NCBI GenBank assembly: GCA_025993795.1
Contig: JAMQHL010000017.1
Location: forward strand, 1-64,000
Reading direction: 5' to 3'
Length of the DNA stretch: 64,000 nt
Source: Planctomycetota bacterium
Lineage (GTDB): Bacteria > Planctomycetota > UBA8742 > UBA2392
Under the pieces are notes generated by a model that made no database searches, was not told the origin of the DNA, and was given only the letters and a program-made list of their open reading frames with translations. Position numbers and translations under genes: made by a program. Positions 7,466-16,536 of the stretch are shown here, one piece after another. Within the stretch, counting starts at the first letter, position 1. Each line of letters starts with the position of its first letter.

Positions 7466-9814
7466 TCACGGCACAACATTGGTATTGGCGGTGGGCGACG
7501 ATTGCGAAGATGCAACGCCGCTGGCGGCGTCCGTGGCGCGCGCCGTGAAGCTTGCGGTCAAAACGCCGATGCGCCCGGCTTCAGTCCGGATCGACAGTAC
7601 TAGCGTCGCGGTGTCGGCGACCTGCGTCAGCGTCAGCGGCAAGGCAAGCCCGCCCGCAGCGCCAAGGGTGAAGGTGGTCGCATACAAACCGCTTTCGGCG
7701 TAGGACTGAAAGAAGGAGTCGGCCAGGTGCAGTTCGGTGGTCTCGCCATCAAACGTGATTGTGATGTCAAGGCCGTCAATGCGCAGTGTGCGCATGCTGC
7801 CGCCCGAAAGCGGCGACGCCGCAAGATCCATTGTCAGTTCAAACGAATCGCCGGCCACAACACTGACAGGAAGTGTCGGCGCGACCAGTGGGTCAAGCAC
7901 CGGTGTCGCCGCAGGGTCCACAGGGGCAAGCTGGACTGTGCGGTTGAACCCGACAACGTCGGAGGTGCTGACCAGGGGGTTACCGGCGCCCTGGCTTTGG
8001 CCCTCAAGTACGGGGGTGAACTTCACAGGCGCACCGGCGGCCAGTGTGGTGCCCAGCGCAGTGTCTAGAAACACGAAACGGTAATCCAGGCGCGCCACAT
8101 CGCCGGGGTTCAGCGTCGCGATAAAGGGCAGCGGGTTACTGAAAACCACTGAGGTCCCGGCGGCGGGGGCGCCGGTAAAGACTTCCGGCACCACGGGCAC
8201 GCCCAGTTGGCTGAACGCACTGAGTGTGAAGTTCAGCGCCACGTTGTCGATCGCGTCAAGACCCGGGTTGGCCACCCGCACCCGCAGTTCATAGACGTTG
8301 TCTGCAGCCGGATTCAGCGTATCGGGGTCCGTCGCAGCCGGGTACAAGTTGTTGCCCGCAGAAGCCGGGTCCAGTGCGCCACCCGCGCCGACCCGGCCGA
8401 TCTCTGCATGCACCAGCAGCGGCTCGGTCCGGTTGGTCATGCGCGCATCGTTGGTGACGACATGCTCGATGGAGCGCTGGTTGTTGTCGACTTCGGGCAG
8501 GTTCCGCACGATCAGCCGCAGCACCCGGAAACTCATATTTGTGGCCACTTTCAGGTCAGGGTGCACGGTCTTGGTCGTGACTGCAAAGTCCGGAATACGG
8601 ACTCGCAGCTCGGTGTCGCTGTGGAAGGTGAACTCGCCGTCGACCCCGACCGAATCGCGAGTCACTAAAAACTCAGTGTCAAGGTCATCCCCGTTGCGAA
8701 GCAGAAACCTGTCCGTGCGACGAAAGCCTTCGCCGCGAATTGTCATCTCCACGTTGCCCGAGTACGGGAAGTTGGAGACGTCAGCGCGGTCAATGCGCGT
8801 GGGTCGCAGCGACCCAGTGGCAGAGTCCTGGATGTCGAGCATCTGGCTCACGCCTGGATCAAACACGCCTTCTTTGCCGGCGCCGGCGTAACCCTGCTCA
8901 GCAGCGCTCAGCGGTACCGTGGCCATCCAGCGAAACAGCAATGATGCTCCGTCGGTGTCGCGACCCACCACGGAAGGCACTCCGTTCAGGAATGTCTCGG
9001 GCGTGCCAAAATACATGCCGTCCAGCACGCCATCATGCGCGTCGCGAAACAGCCCCTCATAGAAGTCCAGTGCCGTGTCGCTGGGGGTTGCCGTCGTCAG
9101 CACAAACTCGTTGGCTGCCTTGGCGAGCTGCAGGCAGGCGTAAGTGTACGAGGTCGAACGGCTGTTCTCTTCCAGATAGAAGTACTTTGGCTCTTCGAAC
9201 ATCGGACCATCGGGCGGCGCCGGGTTTTCCGCGCAAGGCAGTGACTTGATCCCGAAGTTGGCCGCCGTGGCGTTGAACACCGCGTTGACGTTATTGCGGT
9301 CAAAGCGCAGGTTCACTTGGCCCACCTGCTCGGTTGGCTGGCGCATCAGGCTGTGAAACGCAACCGTGGTAATCGGGTTGACCGAGACGATGTCTTCACC
9401 GCCAAGCCACTCGTTCAGCACGCCGACCCATGGTTGACGGGGGCTGTCAAAGGCGACGTCGGGCGTGCCGGCTGCCCCGAAGTCGCGGTACATAGCGGAC
9501 GGCCCCGGGCGCGCCACAATGATCAGGGGGCGCCCGAGGTACTTGTCTTTCAGCTTGATCGAAAACTTCCCGGCGGCATTGGTGCGCCCGGTGGCAATCA
9601 ACCCGTCTGTGGCGTCAAGGCCGGTGAATTGCAGCGCGTTGTAGACCTCTACCCGGCAGTCAGAAATGGCCGGAAACCCGACGTGGCCCTTAATGCCGCC
9701 GAATGCCCCGCGGTTCACTTCATCGCAACCGGAAAGCACCACCAGTGCCAGCAGCGCAAGCAAGCAACCCCGGAAAGCGGGCATCGGAAATCGAGCACGT
9801 CGAATCATCACCAT
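7466..9814 (-). CDS. Large lipoprotein with carboxypeptidase-regulatory-like and IPT-like segments
   Basis: 782 aa. The N-terminus has a basic region, a hydrophobic core and a lipobox (VVLSGC, Cys about 29), so it is probably lipid-anchored. Residues 37-110 resemble a carboxypeptidase-regulatory-like Ig fold (GHVGFP..., ATGRTNAAGKFSIKL). A central helical region contains several Tyr/Phe-rich stretches. Residues 345-430 look like an IPT/TIG-type domain (GNVEMTIRGEGF, then DTELRVRIP). The remainder is beta-rich with CARDB-like traits (ELRVRVANPGLDAIDNV). I know no functional assignment. Its ATG overlaps the stop of the upstream gene by 7 nt (ATGGTGA), implying translational coupling. Confidence 0.75.
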   Translation of the reverse strand: MVMIRRARFPMPAFRGCLLALLALVVLSGCDEVNRGAFGGIKGHVGFPAISDCRVEVYNALQFTGLDATDGLIATGRTNAAGKFSIKLKDKYLGRPLIIVARPGPSAMYRDFGAAGTPDVAFDSPRQPWVGVLNEWLGGEDIVSVNPITTVAFHSLMRQPTEQVGQVNLRFDRNNVNAVFNATAANFGIKSLPCAENPAPPDGPMFEEPKYFYLEENSRSTSYTYACLQLAKAANEFVLTTATPSDTALDFYEGLFRDAHDGVLDGMYFGTPETFLNGVPSVVGRDTDGASLLFRWMATVPLSAAEQGYAGAGKEGVFDPGVSQMLDIQDSATGSLRPTRIDRADVSNFPYSGNVEMTIRGEGFRRTDRFLLRNGDDLDTEFLVTRDSVGVDGEFTFHSDTELRVRIPDFAVTTKTVHPDLKVATNMSFRVLRLIVRNLPEVDNNQRSIEHVVTNDARMTNRTEPLLVHAEIGRVGAGGALDPASAGNNLYPAATDPDTLNPAADNVYELRVRVANPGLDAIDNVALNFTLSAFSQLGVPVVPEVFTGAPAAGTSVVFSNPLPFIATLNPGDVARLDYRFVFLDTALGTTLAAGAPVKFTPVLEGQSQGAGNPLVSTSDVVGFNRTVQLAPVDPAATPVLDPLVAPTLPVSVVAGDSFELTMDLAASPLSGGSMRTLRIDGLDITITFDGETTELHLADSFFQSYAESGLYATTFTLGAAGGLALPLTLTQVADTATLVLSIRTEAGRIGVLTASFTARATDAASGVASSQSSPTANTNVVP

Positions 9815-10533
9815 AGCAGTGCCGCCAGCATGCCAACGACTGCCACGAGCGCCAGCAGCAGGCCCATGCAGCCTTTTCTGGCAGCGGGTTCGCTTTGGGA
9901 CTCGCGACCGGGAATACGTTTGGCCTCGTCAGGGATTGCGCCTGCACTTCCGTCCAGGTGGCGCAGCTTGGCCAGCGCAGAGTCAAGGATGCCGCCAAGG
10001 TTGGGGTACTTGCGGCGCAGTTCTTTCAGCGTAGCGAGTGAACGTTGGCTGCCCGAGTCGCCAAGATAGGGCGCAACCTCTGCAACGTGGCTCTCTTTCA
10101 GCTTGTCCTGGGCAACGAGGCTGCAGATGAAATCAGCGCCGGATTCATACTTGCCCTCGCGCAGCGCTGCCACCAGGCGCGTGACACTCAGCATTCCGGT
10201 GCCGATCCAGTCTGACACGACATCCTGACCCGGGCCGGGAAAATCGCACAGGCCGACCAACGCAGTATTCACGGCTTCGCGAATGCCGGACTGCGCGCCC
10301 TCTTTCAACAGCGGCACAGCATGGACATTGCGAAGCGCCGCGGCGGCTGTCATGGCTTCGCGCATGCCGGGTTCGCCTTCTTTCATGCGCTTGCGCAGGT
10401 TTTCAAGCTTTGCATACAGGGCCTCCGGCGGAACAACCAGCTTGCGTCCGCAGCCTTCGCAGTCGAACTCAGAGACTTGTTCGCGGTCAACGTGGAACTT
10501 CTTGCCGCAGATGCACTCGACATATACCTGCAT
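9808..10533 (-). CDS. Zinc-ribbon protein with HEAT-like repeats and a C-terminal membrane anchor
   Basis: 241 aa from ATG 10533, preceded by AAAGGA. Residues 6-31 hold a zinc-ribbon-like pattern, CxC then CxxC (VECICGKKFH, then FDCEGCGRKL). Residues 40-190 are helical, with HEAT-like units (MREAMTAAAALRNVHAVPLLKEG). The C-terminus is a single hydrophobic helix (MGLLLALVAVVGMLAALLW), so the soluble part is held at the membrane. It overlaps the following lipoprotein gene by 7 nt, so the two products are made together and may work together. Confidence 0.75.
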   Translation of the reverse strand: MQVYVECICGKKFHVDREQVSEFDCEGCGRKLVVPPEALYAKLENLRKRMKEGEPGMREAMTAAAALRNVHAVPLLKEGAQSGIREAVNTALVGLCDFPGPGQDVVSDWIGTGMLSVTRLVAALREGKYESGADFICSLVAQDKLKESHVAEVAPYLGDSGSQRSLATLKELRRKYPNLGGILDSALAKLRHLDGSAGAIPDEAKRIPGRESQSEPAARKGCMGLLLALVAVVGMLAALLW

Positions 10534-10644
10534 GTGGTCCTTTCGGCGGCGGGAGTCTAGCCGCGCCCCCCGACAAGGTCGAGTGTGTGGCAAGGTTGTT
10601 CAAGTCGCGCCCCCGCGCGGCCAGCCTGCGGGCGATGCGGTTCA

Positions 10645-11289
10645 TCATACAAACAGTTTTCGCTGCCCGGACGGGGCATGGATGGGGCGGGCCAGGTCAG
10701 TCGCTAGTTCTTCGGCGCGGATCTTCCGGGGTTGGAAGCGCTTGAGTTTGTTGCCGACGACACTGCCATGCCGCATCACCAACTCATCGAACGCCAACGT
10801 AAGGAACGGAAAGCGTTCCAGGTCAATGTGCGGCAGGCTTTCCTCGACCATGCGGTCAACCACTCCGTCGAAGTCCTCATGGCGATTGCCGTGAAACTCG
10901 TTGCGGCCTGGAAAGCGCCGCAGGTCGCCATTAAACTGTGGGTGAATGTGGTACAGCTCGTGCAACAGGGTGTGAAGCCGCTCTCGCGGCTGCTGGTCAA
11001 GAAAGCGCGGCAGGAAGTAGGTGATGTAATACAGCATCTCGTGCCCGCGCACCCGGGTTTCGGGCCAGACCCACGCATAGCCGTCCCGCGTAAGGTGCTC
11101 ACGTTTGCCATGCTTGAAGCGTAACGCGTGGCACTGTGCATACACGCCATAGCGCGAACGCGACCGGGCCTGGCTGACCCCATGCAGGATCTGCCCCGGC
11201 TTGATGTGTTGCAGCCTTTCGACACGCCGCGACAGCAGGTGCACCAGCAACGCGACGTCGTCAGTAAGGTTATAGGCCTGCTTGCGCAT
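10645..11289 (-). CDS. Putative metallopeptidase (HExxH, phage-metallopeptidase-like family)
   Basis: 214 aa from ATG 11289. A zincin motif HELYH is at residues 110-114 in RLHTLLHELYHIHPQFNGDLRRF, followed by NEFHGNRHEDFD, where a third metal ligand could lie. This resembles the putative metallopeptidase family seen in phages and many bacterial chromosomes (my recollection of the family, not a search). No signal peptide, so cytoplasmic. The longer frame upstream of 11289 overlaps the neighbouring divergent gene and is rejected. The substrate is unknown. Confidence 0.75.
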   Translation of the reverse strand: MRKQAYNLTDDVALLVHLLSRRVERLQHIKPGQILHGVSQARSRSRYGVYAQCHALRFKHGKREHLTRDGYAWVWPETRVRGHEMLYYITYFLPRFLDQQPRERLHTLLHELYHIHPQFNGDLRRFPGRNEFHGNRHEDFDGVVDRMVEESLPHIDLERFPFLTLAFDELVMRHGSVVGNKLKRFQPRKIRAEELATDLARPIHAPSGQRKLFV

Positions 11290-11372
11290 GCCCCCAGAGT
11301 ACCGACGGTTGCGACACACCCTGGGCACTGTGATCCGATTGTGGAGAATGCGGCTTTGCATAGACTGCCGCC

Positions 11373-11840
11373 ATGACCGAGCACATGGTGCTGGCACTGA
11401 TCTATGCGGCGCTGGGCAGCGTTGTCGCATCGCTTGCCTTGCAGGCTGCCGTGGCGCTCCACGGCCAGTACGCGCGACTTCGGGTGCTTGCGGCAGACCG
11501 GAACCGCACCGTGCCAGCGCTGGTGGGGGTGTACTTCCGAAACACAACTCGCTTGCTGGCGTTCAGTTCACTGGCGTTCATGGCCGGCGCGGCTTCTGAT
11601 GCGGTTAGCTCAAGGTCTTCGCCATCGCCATTTTCAGCGCTGGTGCTGGGTTACGGCAGCGGCGTGTTCTTGCTGGTCTGTTCCTGCACGCTGGGTCTTC
11701 AGGGCCTGGCAGATCGCAAGTTGCGGCTTCATCGACCCACCTGGCGCGTTGCCTACGTGGCAGCCGGAATGGCCGGCGTGCCGTTGGCGGCATCGGGGAT
11801 GCTGTTGGTAGTGTACTACGGAAGTATCTGGCCGCAGTGA
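11373..11840 (+). CDS. Small integral membrane protein of unknown function
   Basis: 155 aa with four hydrophobic segments (about residues 5-28, 60-82, 88-110 and 125-150), separated by short basic loops (RLRVLAADRNR, LADRKLRLHRP). I do not recognise the family. It is divergent from the metallopeptidase gene with an 83-nt gap, so the two promoters must share that gap. Possible role in the inner membrane is an inference from topology only. Confidence 0.7.
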   Translation: MTEHMVLALIYAALGSVVASLALQAAVALHGQYARLRVLAADRNRTVPALVGVYFRNTTRLLAFSSLAFMAGAASDAVSSRSSPSPFSALVLGYGSGVFLLVCSCTLGLQGLADRKLRLHRPTWRVAYVAAGMAGVPLAASGMLLVVYYGSIWPQ

Positions 11841-11935
11841 TTGCCAACAATTGTTTCACAGATTCATCAAATGGCTTCACGCGGCCTGCCGCAGGCTTGA
11901 ACCGCAACAAAAACCCCCTACAATCTGACCGCAAG

Positions 11936-12046
11936 ATGACTGTCAGTAATCAAATTCGGGTGATAGACGTGGCCAGGGCTGTGCGCGCTGTAAGGCGCTA
12001 CGCCCAGTCAATTATAGGGCGCATGCCCGTCTTGTATGGTGCTTAG
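11936..12046 (+). CDS. Possible 36-aa leader peptide or small protein
   Basis: ATG 11936 opens a 36-residue frame (MTVSNQIRVIDVARAV...) ending just before a strong hairpin at 12051-12081 that precedes the HNH gene. It has Arg-rich, helical composition. There is no clear ribosome site and no recognisable family. It could be a leader ORF of an attenuator or a chance frame. Confidence 0.25.
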   Translation: MTVSNQIRVIDVARAVRAVRRYAQSIIGRMPVLYGA

Positions 12047-12050
12047 CCGG

Positions 12051-12081
12051 CTCGGCCGCGGGACTTGCTCCTGCGGCCGAG
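12051..12081 (+). terminator. Intrinsic terminator or attenuator ahead of the HNH gene
   Basis: A perfect 9-bp stem (CTCGGCCGC / GCGGCCGAG) with a 13-nt loop, followed by TTTCTTG. It ends only 18 nt before the HNH start codon and overlaps its ribosome-binding region. It either terminates upstream transcription or acts as an attenuator of the HNH gene. Confidence 0.6.
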
Positions 12082-12099
12082 TTTCTTGACTGGTGGACT

Positions 12100-12678
12100 A
12101 TGCTGGATCGTTCCGTTCTCGTGCTGAACAAGTCCTGGACGCCCATCGCGATCACCACCGTGAAGCGTGGGTTCAGCCTGGTGTTCCAGGATCACGCCCA
12201 CATTGTGCATCCGGAATCCTACGAGATGCACACGTTTGAAAGCTGGCTGGTGGACAACTCGCTGTCAACGCGTGACCAGTTGCCGCCGGGCCAGATCTGG
12301 CTGCGTACGACCAACCTGATGATCCGCATTCCCGAGGTCATCGTGCTGGGGCGCTACAACGGCGTGCCCCGGCGCGAGCTGGCATTCAACCGGCGCAACA
12401 TCTATCGCCGCGACGGGTTCCAGTGCCAGTACTGCGGCAACAAGCCCGGCCTGAAATACCTGAGCATTGACCACGTGATACCGGTCAGCAAGGGTGGCGT
12501 GACCAACTGGGAGAACTGTGTCGTTGCCTGCGTACGCTGCAACACACGCAAAGGTAACCGCACGCCCGAGCAGGCAAACATGCCGCTGAGCACCGAGCCC
12601 GGAAAGCCCAACTGGAATGACGGCGTGGGCTTTGGTGAGCGCGCCCCCAGCAGTTGGAACCGCTTCGTAAAGAGCTAA
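12100..12678 (+). CDS. HNH endonuclease family protein
   Basis: 192 aa. Residues about 100-155 form the HNH fold: YRRDGFQCQYCG (first Cys pair), LSIDHVIPVSKGG (catalytic DH), NWENCVVACVRCNTRKGN (second Cys pair and N). The N-terminal 95 residues are the conserved extension seen in chromosomal HNH proteins of this type (LVLNKSWTPIAITTVKRG). These proteins are widespread in bacteria and are often not part of a mobile element, so a housekeeping nucleic-acid role is as likely as defence. A terminator-like hairpin lies immediately upstream. Confidence 0.85.
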   Translation: MLDRSVLVLNKSWTPIAITTVKRGFSLVFQDHAHIVHPESYEMHTFESWLVDNSLSTRDQLPPGQIWLRTTNLMIRIPEVIVLGRYNGVPRRELAFNRRNIYRRDGFQCQYCGNKPGLKYLSIDHVIPVSKGGVTNWENCVVACVRCNTRKGNRTPEQANMPLSTEPGKPNWNDGVGFGERAPSSWNRFVKS

Positions 12679-12732
12679 CCGTTGTGCTAACCCGCGCATC
12701 CCGAAGCGGCGGGATTGAGCTACACTGCGCAT

Positions 12733-14016
12733 ATGGCGACACCGGGCGAAGAAACGGCTTCCATGCTTGAGGGCAAGGGCAACCCCCTGCCAATCGGGTG
12801 GTTTGCGCTGTTCACGCCCGACGATGCCATGCCCAAAGACCGCGGGCTCTATGTCAAGCGACGCGGCTTGACGGTGGTTCTCGGCGTGGTCGTGATCCTG
12901 ATCTGCTGGGGCCTGGGCCAGTCACAGGGCTTTGCAGAGAACGTCTTCGCGCGCGGTTTCGGCCAGTACGTCGGCCGTGGGCTTGCGACGGTAACGGGCG
13001 TGCAGCCGACCAGCGCGGGCGAGTTACTGATCGTGCTCGTAGCCGGCTGGGCGCTGTTTCTGTGGGCGCGCGCAAGCTGGTATGTGATACGGCGCAAGCG
13101 GCGCGCGCTTAATGCGCTTGCCTGCGGCGGGCTCAAGGTCGGTGCCTTTGGGGCGATCCTGATTGCCCTTTTCTATGTGCTCTGGGGCATCAACTACTTC
13201 CGTCCCGGCATTATCGAGCGCCAGGATTGGCAGGCGCATGCGCAACCCCCTGCCGATCGTGCTGCCCAGGTTGCCGAGCTCAGCCAGCTGTGCGAGGCAC
13301 TGGTCGCCGCCACCAATGCCGAGTACCGCACCGCCATGGGCAGCGAAGATTACGGCGTGCCTAGCCAGCCCCTTGCCGAGATGCGCGCGCTGGATGGCGA
13401 GATTGAGAAGGCGTTCGCGCTGGTCGAAAAGGACCTGGCACTTGAAGAAGGTTTTGGCGCACCGCGCGCGCCAGCCAAGCCCGTGGCTGCTTCGGTTCTC
13501 ATGGACTATCTGCAGATTGGCGGCTTCTACTTTCCGTGGACCGGCGAGGCGAACTACCACCGCCTGCAACCGGTCAGCAGTATCCCATTCGTGATTGCGC
13601 ACGAGAAGGCGCACCAGCGCTGCGTGACCAGCGAGGACGAGGCGAACTTTATCGGCTTTGCGGCATGTGTGCGCTGTAGTGACCCCTACGTGCGGTACTC
13701 GGGTTATCTGTTCGCGCAGCGGCAATTGCTTGGTGAGTTGTATGGGCTTGACGCCAAACGTGCGCAAGAACTTGTGCAGCGGCGCTATGCGGGCGTGCAG
13801 CGCGACGTGAACCACGTGAATGAGTACTGGGCGCGCTTTGACAAGGGCGTGGCAGGGGCTGTGGGCGAGGTCAGCACGGCGGTCAATCACGCGTACCTGA
13901 CCGCCAACCAGGTTGAAGGCGGCGTGCAGAGTTACCGCATGTCATCGAAGCTGCTGATCGTTTACGCCCGGAAGATGGGCGGCATCGTGCCGGCCACGAA
14001 AGCGGCAGACGAATGA
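12733..14016 (+). CDS. DUF3810 family membrane protein with an HExxH motif
   Basis: 427 aa from ATG 12733. Three hydrophobic helices lie in the first 155 residues (about 40-60, 95-112, 133-153). A long extracytoplasmic domain follows with a zincin-like site H290-E-K-A-H294 in PFVIAHEKAHQRCVTSEDEANFIGF, whose downstream Glu residues could complete a metal site. This matches DUF3810. The motif suggests a membrane-bound metallopeptidase but activity is unproven. Its stop overlaps the mnmA start (ATGA, 14013-14016), so expression is coupled to mnmA. Confidence 0.8.
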   Translation: MATPGEETASMLEGKGNPLPIGWFALFTPDDAMPKDRGLYVKRRGLTVVLGVVVILICWGLGQSQGFAENVFARGFGQYVGRGLATVTGVQPTSAGELLIVLVAGWALFLWARASWYVIRRKRRALNALACGGLKVGAFGAILIALFYVLWGINYFRPGIIERQDWQAHAQPPADRAAQVAELSQLCEALVAATNAEYRTAMGSEDYGVPSQPLAEMRALDGEIEKAFALVEKDLALEEGFGAPRAPAKPVAASVLMDYLQIGGFYFPWTGEANYHRLQPVSSIPFVIAHEKAHQRCVTSEDEANFIGFAACVRCSDPYVRYSGYLFAQRQLLGELYGLDAKRAQELVQRRYAGVQRDVNHVNEYWARFDKGVAGAVGEVSTAVNHAYLTANQVEGGVQSYRMSSKLLIVYARKMGGIVPATKAADE

Positions 14017-15104
14017 TCCTGGTTGCAATGTCCGGAGGTGTCGATTCGTCGGTAACCGGCGCGATGCTCAAGCGCGACGGGCACGACATCGTCGGCTTGT
14101 TCATGCGCAACGGCGTCACTGCGGGCAGCAAGGCCAAGTCGAATAAACAGGGTTGCTGCAGCCTGGAAGACAGCAACGATGCACGCTTCGTCGCGTCGCA
14201 GCTTGGTGCGCGTTTCTATGTGCTGAACTTCGCCGAAGACTTCGATCGCATCATTTCCTATTTCGTGGACGAGTACAAACGCGGTCGCACCCCCAACCCC
14301 TGCGCGGTCTGCAACACTGACCTGAAGTTCGGCAAGCTGCTTGACTACGCGCGCACGGTGGGTGCCGACAAGGTGGCAACCGGCCACTACGCGCGCACCG
14401 AGCACCGCGACGGCCGCTGGCGCCTGCTGCGCGGCGTCGATCGCAGCAAGGACCAGAGCTATTACCTGTTTGGCTTGACCCAGGAGCAGCTCAGCCGCGC
14501 CCTGTTTCCGCTGGGTGGCCTGACCAAGGCGCAGGTACGCGCGCTAGCATCCGAGTTTGAACTCAAGACGCGCGACAAGCCCGAAAGCATGGAAATCTGC
14601 TTCGTACCCGAGGGCGATTACCGCACGGTGGTGGCCAAGCACGACCCCGAGGCGCTGCGCCCCGGGCGTGTTGTCTCTACCATTGGCGAGGTGCTGGGCG
14701 AGCACGGCGGTATCGCAGGCTTCACAATCGGGCAACGGCGCGGGCTTGGGATTGCCGCGCCGAAAGCACTGTACGTCGTGCGCCTTGAGCCCGAGACGAG
14801 CACTGTGGTCGTCGGGGACGAACGCGACCTTGAGATTGACGAAATGACTGTCAGCAATCTGAACTGGATCAGCACTGAGCCGCTCGCGCCAAGCGAGCAC
14901 TTGAGGGCCATGGTCAAGGTGCGATACCGGCACGAGGGCGCGCCGGCAACGTTGACAGGTCAAGATGACGGCAGCGTGCGTGTGCGCTTCGACCAGCCGA
15001 TTCTGGGTGCGGCCCCGGGCCAGTGCGCGGTGTTCAATGCCGACGGCACAGATGGGCGTTTCGCCCCAGACGAAGTGATCGGCGGCGGCTGGATTGCTTC
15101 GTGA
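14013..15104 (+). CDS. mnmA: tRNA-specific 2-thiouridylase MnmA
   Basis: 363 aa. The PP-loop SGGVDSSV near the N-terminus binds ATP. Catalytic cysteines are C100 in NPCAVCNTDLKFG and C196 in ESMEICFVPEGDY. The C-terminal beta-barrel holds GQRRGLGIA and the usual tail. The enzyme transfers sulfur to U34 of Lys, Glu and Gln tRNAs in the cytoplasm. Length is typical. The start overlaps the DUF3810 stop by 4 nt and no separate ribosome site is needed. Confidence 0.95.
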   Translation: MILVAMSGGVDSSVTGAMLKRDGHDIVGLFMRNGVTAGSKAKSNKQGCCSLEDSNDARFVASQLGARFYVLNFAEDFDRIISYFVDEYKRGRTPNPCAVCNTDLKFGKLLDYARTVGADKVATGHYARTEHRDGRWRLLRGVDRSKDQSYYLFGLTQEQLSRALFPLGGLTKAQVRALASEFELKTRDKPESMEICFVPEGDYRTVVAKHDPEALRPGRVVSTIGEVLGEHGGIAGFTIGQRRGLGIAAPKALYVVRLEPETSTVVVGDERDLEIDEMTVSNLNWISTEPLAPSEHLRAMVKVRYRHEGAPATLTGQDDGSVRVRFDQPILGAAPGQCAVFNADGTDGRFAPDEVIGGGWIAS

Positions 15105-15106
15105 AA

Positions 15107-16318
15107 CTAGAGTTTCAGCTTCGGCAGCGGATGGCTGGCAAGCCATTGCCACAGGCGCTTGGCGCACAGGCTGCCGGACGCGACGACGCTCATTAAAGTG
15201 CGGGTCTCGATGTTCGTGCAGTCGCCGGCAACGTAGATGCCGCCGAACATGGTCTTGCCGCCTTCACCATGGGCGAAGTAGCCGTTGTCCTGGGGCATGC
15301 GCTCCAGGCCCGCAACCGGCTGCCTGGGTGCCGGGCCCAGCGCGACGACCATGGCGTCCGTAGGAATGCCCTGCTCTTCGGGGATGCCCTTTTCGACGAA
15401 GAACACGTAGTCCAGCGCGTCTTCGCCCTTGACCGCTACCACCCGTGAGCCGGGAATGACGCGAACTTTGTTCTGCTGCGCTCGCTCGACCAGCAACGGC
15501 TCGCCGGTTGGTTCGTCTTCGGGGCACAGCACGGTCACGAACTTGGCGTGATGGCTCAGGAAAATCGCGGCGTGCATGGCCTCGTCACCGCCGCCGATCA
15601 CGACGACACGGCGGTCGTGGTAGATCTGGGCATCGACCTGCGCGCCATAACGAATGCCGCGGTTCACGAACTTCTCGACGCCGTCGATCTTCAATTCGCG
15701 CTGGGCGGCACCCGTTGCGATAATCACGGCGCGGCCCCAGAAGTTGCCGCCGCTGCTGTGAACCCGCTTGAATGCACCCTGGATGCGAATGCTGTTCACC
15801 TTGCCGCGCATCAGCACGGCACCGACGTGCCTGGCATGCTCGGCGAAATTGGCAGCGATGTCGCTGCCGGGCACCGGCTCATCAAACCCGACGCCGAGGT
15901 ATTCGTCTACTTCGGTCAGTTTCAGCAGGTGACCGCCCGGTTCTGATTCATCCAGACCCAGCACTGACAGCCCGCCCAAACGGCAACCGTGACACGCCGC
16001 GAGTCCCGCAGGACCCAGGCCGACAACGATCACGTCGAATATAGTCTGGCCGCGTGATTCTAGGCGCTCGACGTCATAGCGAACACCCGTTGCCTCGATG
16101 ATCTCTTCCTGCGTCGGGTCAGGAAACCACTCGTCATTGATGTACAGCACCGGCGATACTGCCGCCCCGCAAAGCTTGCGGATAAAGGCGTTTGCCTCTG
16201 TGTCTTTGTTGATGTTGCGCTCGGTCCAGGACAACTGGTTGGACTCAAGCACATCCTTGGCAAGCCGGTTGGATTCCGACACGCCATCGGTGAACATGAC
16301 AACTCTTGCTGCCGGCAT
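15107..16318 (-). CDS. Glutaredoxin-like / thioredoxin-reductase-like flavoprotein lacking redox cysteines
   Basis: 403 aa from ATG 16318, preceded by AGGAAG. Residues 1-85 resemble a glutaredoxin-type thioredoxin fold (VVMFTDGVSESNRLAKDVLE, then AVSPVLYINDEW with the cis-Pro), but the CxxC position reads VSES. From about 105 a two-domain flavoprotein follows: FAD motif VIVVGLGPAGLAA, NAD(P)H motif VVVIGGGDEAMHAA, and YVAGDCTN near the C-terminus. Where thioredoxin reductase has CATC before the second motif, this protein reads GIRYGAQVDAQ. It is likely an NAD(P)H-dependent flavin oxidoreductase, but disulfide transfer is improbable. It converges on mnmA. Confidence 0.8.
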   Translation of the reverse strand: MPAARVVMFTDGVSESNRLAKDVLESNQLSWTERNINKDTEANAFIRKLCGAAVSPVLYINDEWFPDPTQEEIIEATGVRYDVERLESRGQTIFDVIVVGLGPAGLAACHGCRLGGLSVLGLDESEPGGHLLKLTEVDEYLGVGFDEPVPGSDIAANFAEHARHVGAVLMRGKVNSIRIQGAFKRVHSSGGNFWGRAVIIATGAAQRELKIDGVEKFVNRGIRYGAQVDAQIYHDRRVVVIGGGDEAMHAAIFLSHHAKFVTVLCPEDEPTGEPLLVERAQQNKVRVIPGSRVVAVKGEDALDYVFFVEKGIPEEQGIPTDAMVVALGPAPRQPVAGLERMPQDNGYFAHGEGGKTMFGGIYVAGDCTNIETRTLMSVVASGSLCAKRLWQWLASHPLPKLKL

Positions 16319-16536
16319 CTTGCTTCCTGACCTAGTTGGGTGCGTTCCCCGCGGGGGTTGGGGAACCGCAGTCAGCCTTTGCACGCAACACACGGACCAC
16401 AGGCTGTCCCGGTCCGGCTTAGCCTTGCTCAGGATGAAGGCGGCACTTTCGTACCATTTCAGTTGCCTGTCAATCGGCAGGATGCCAGCCCGACCCGTCA
16501 TTCCCACGCGGGCTGTCGTGGCTATGATCCCGGGCG

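Noticed and set aside
10645..11547. A longer start for the metallopeptidase upstream of 11289
   Set aside because: The extra 86 residues are Arg/Pro-rich, overlap the divergent membrane-protein gene and have no homologous look.
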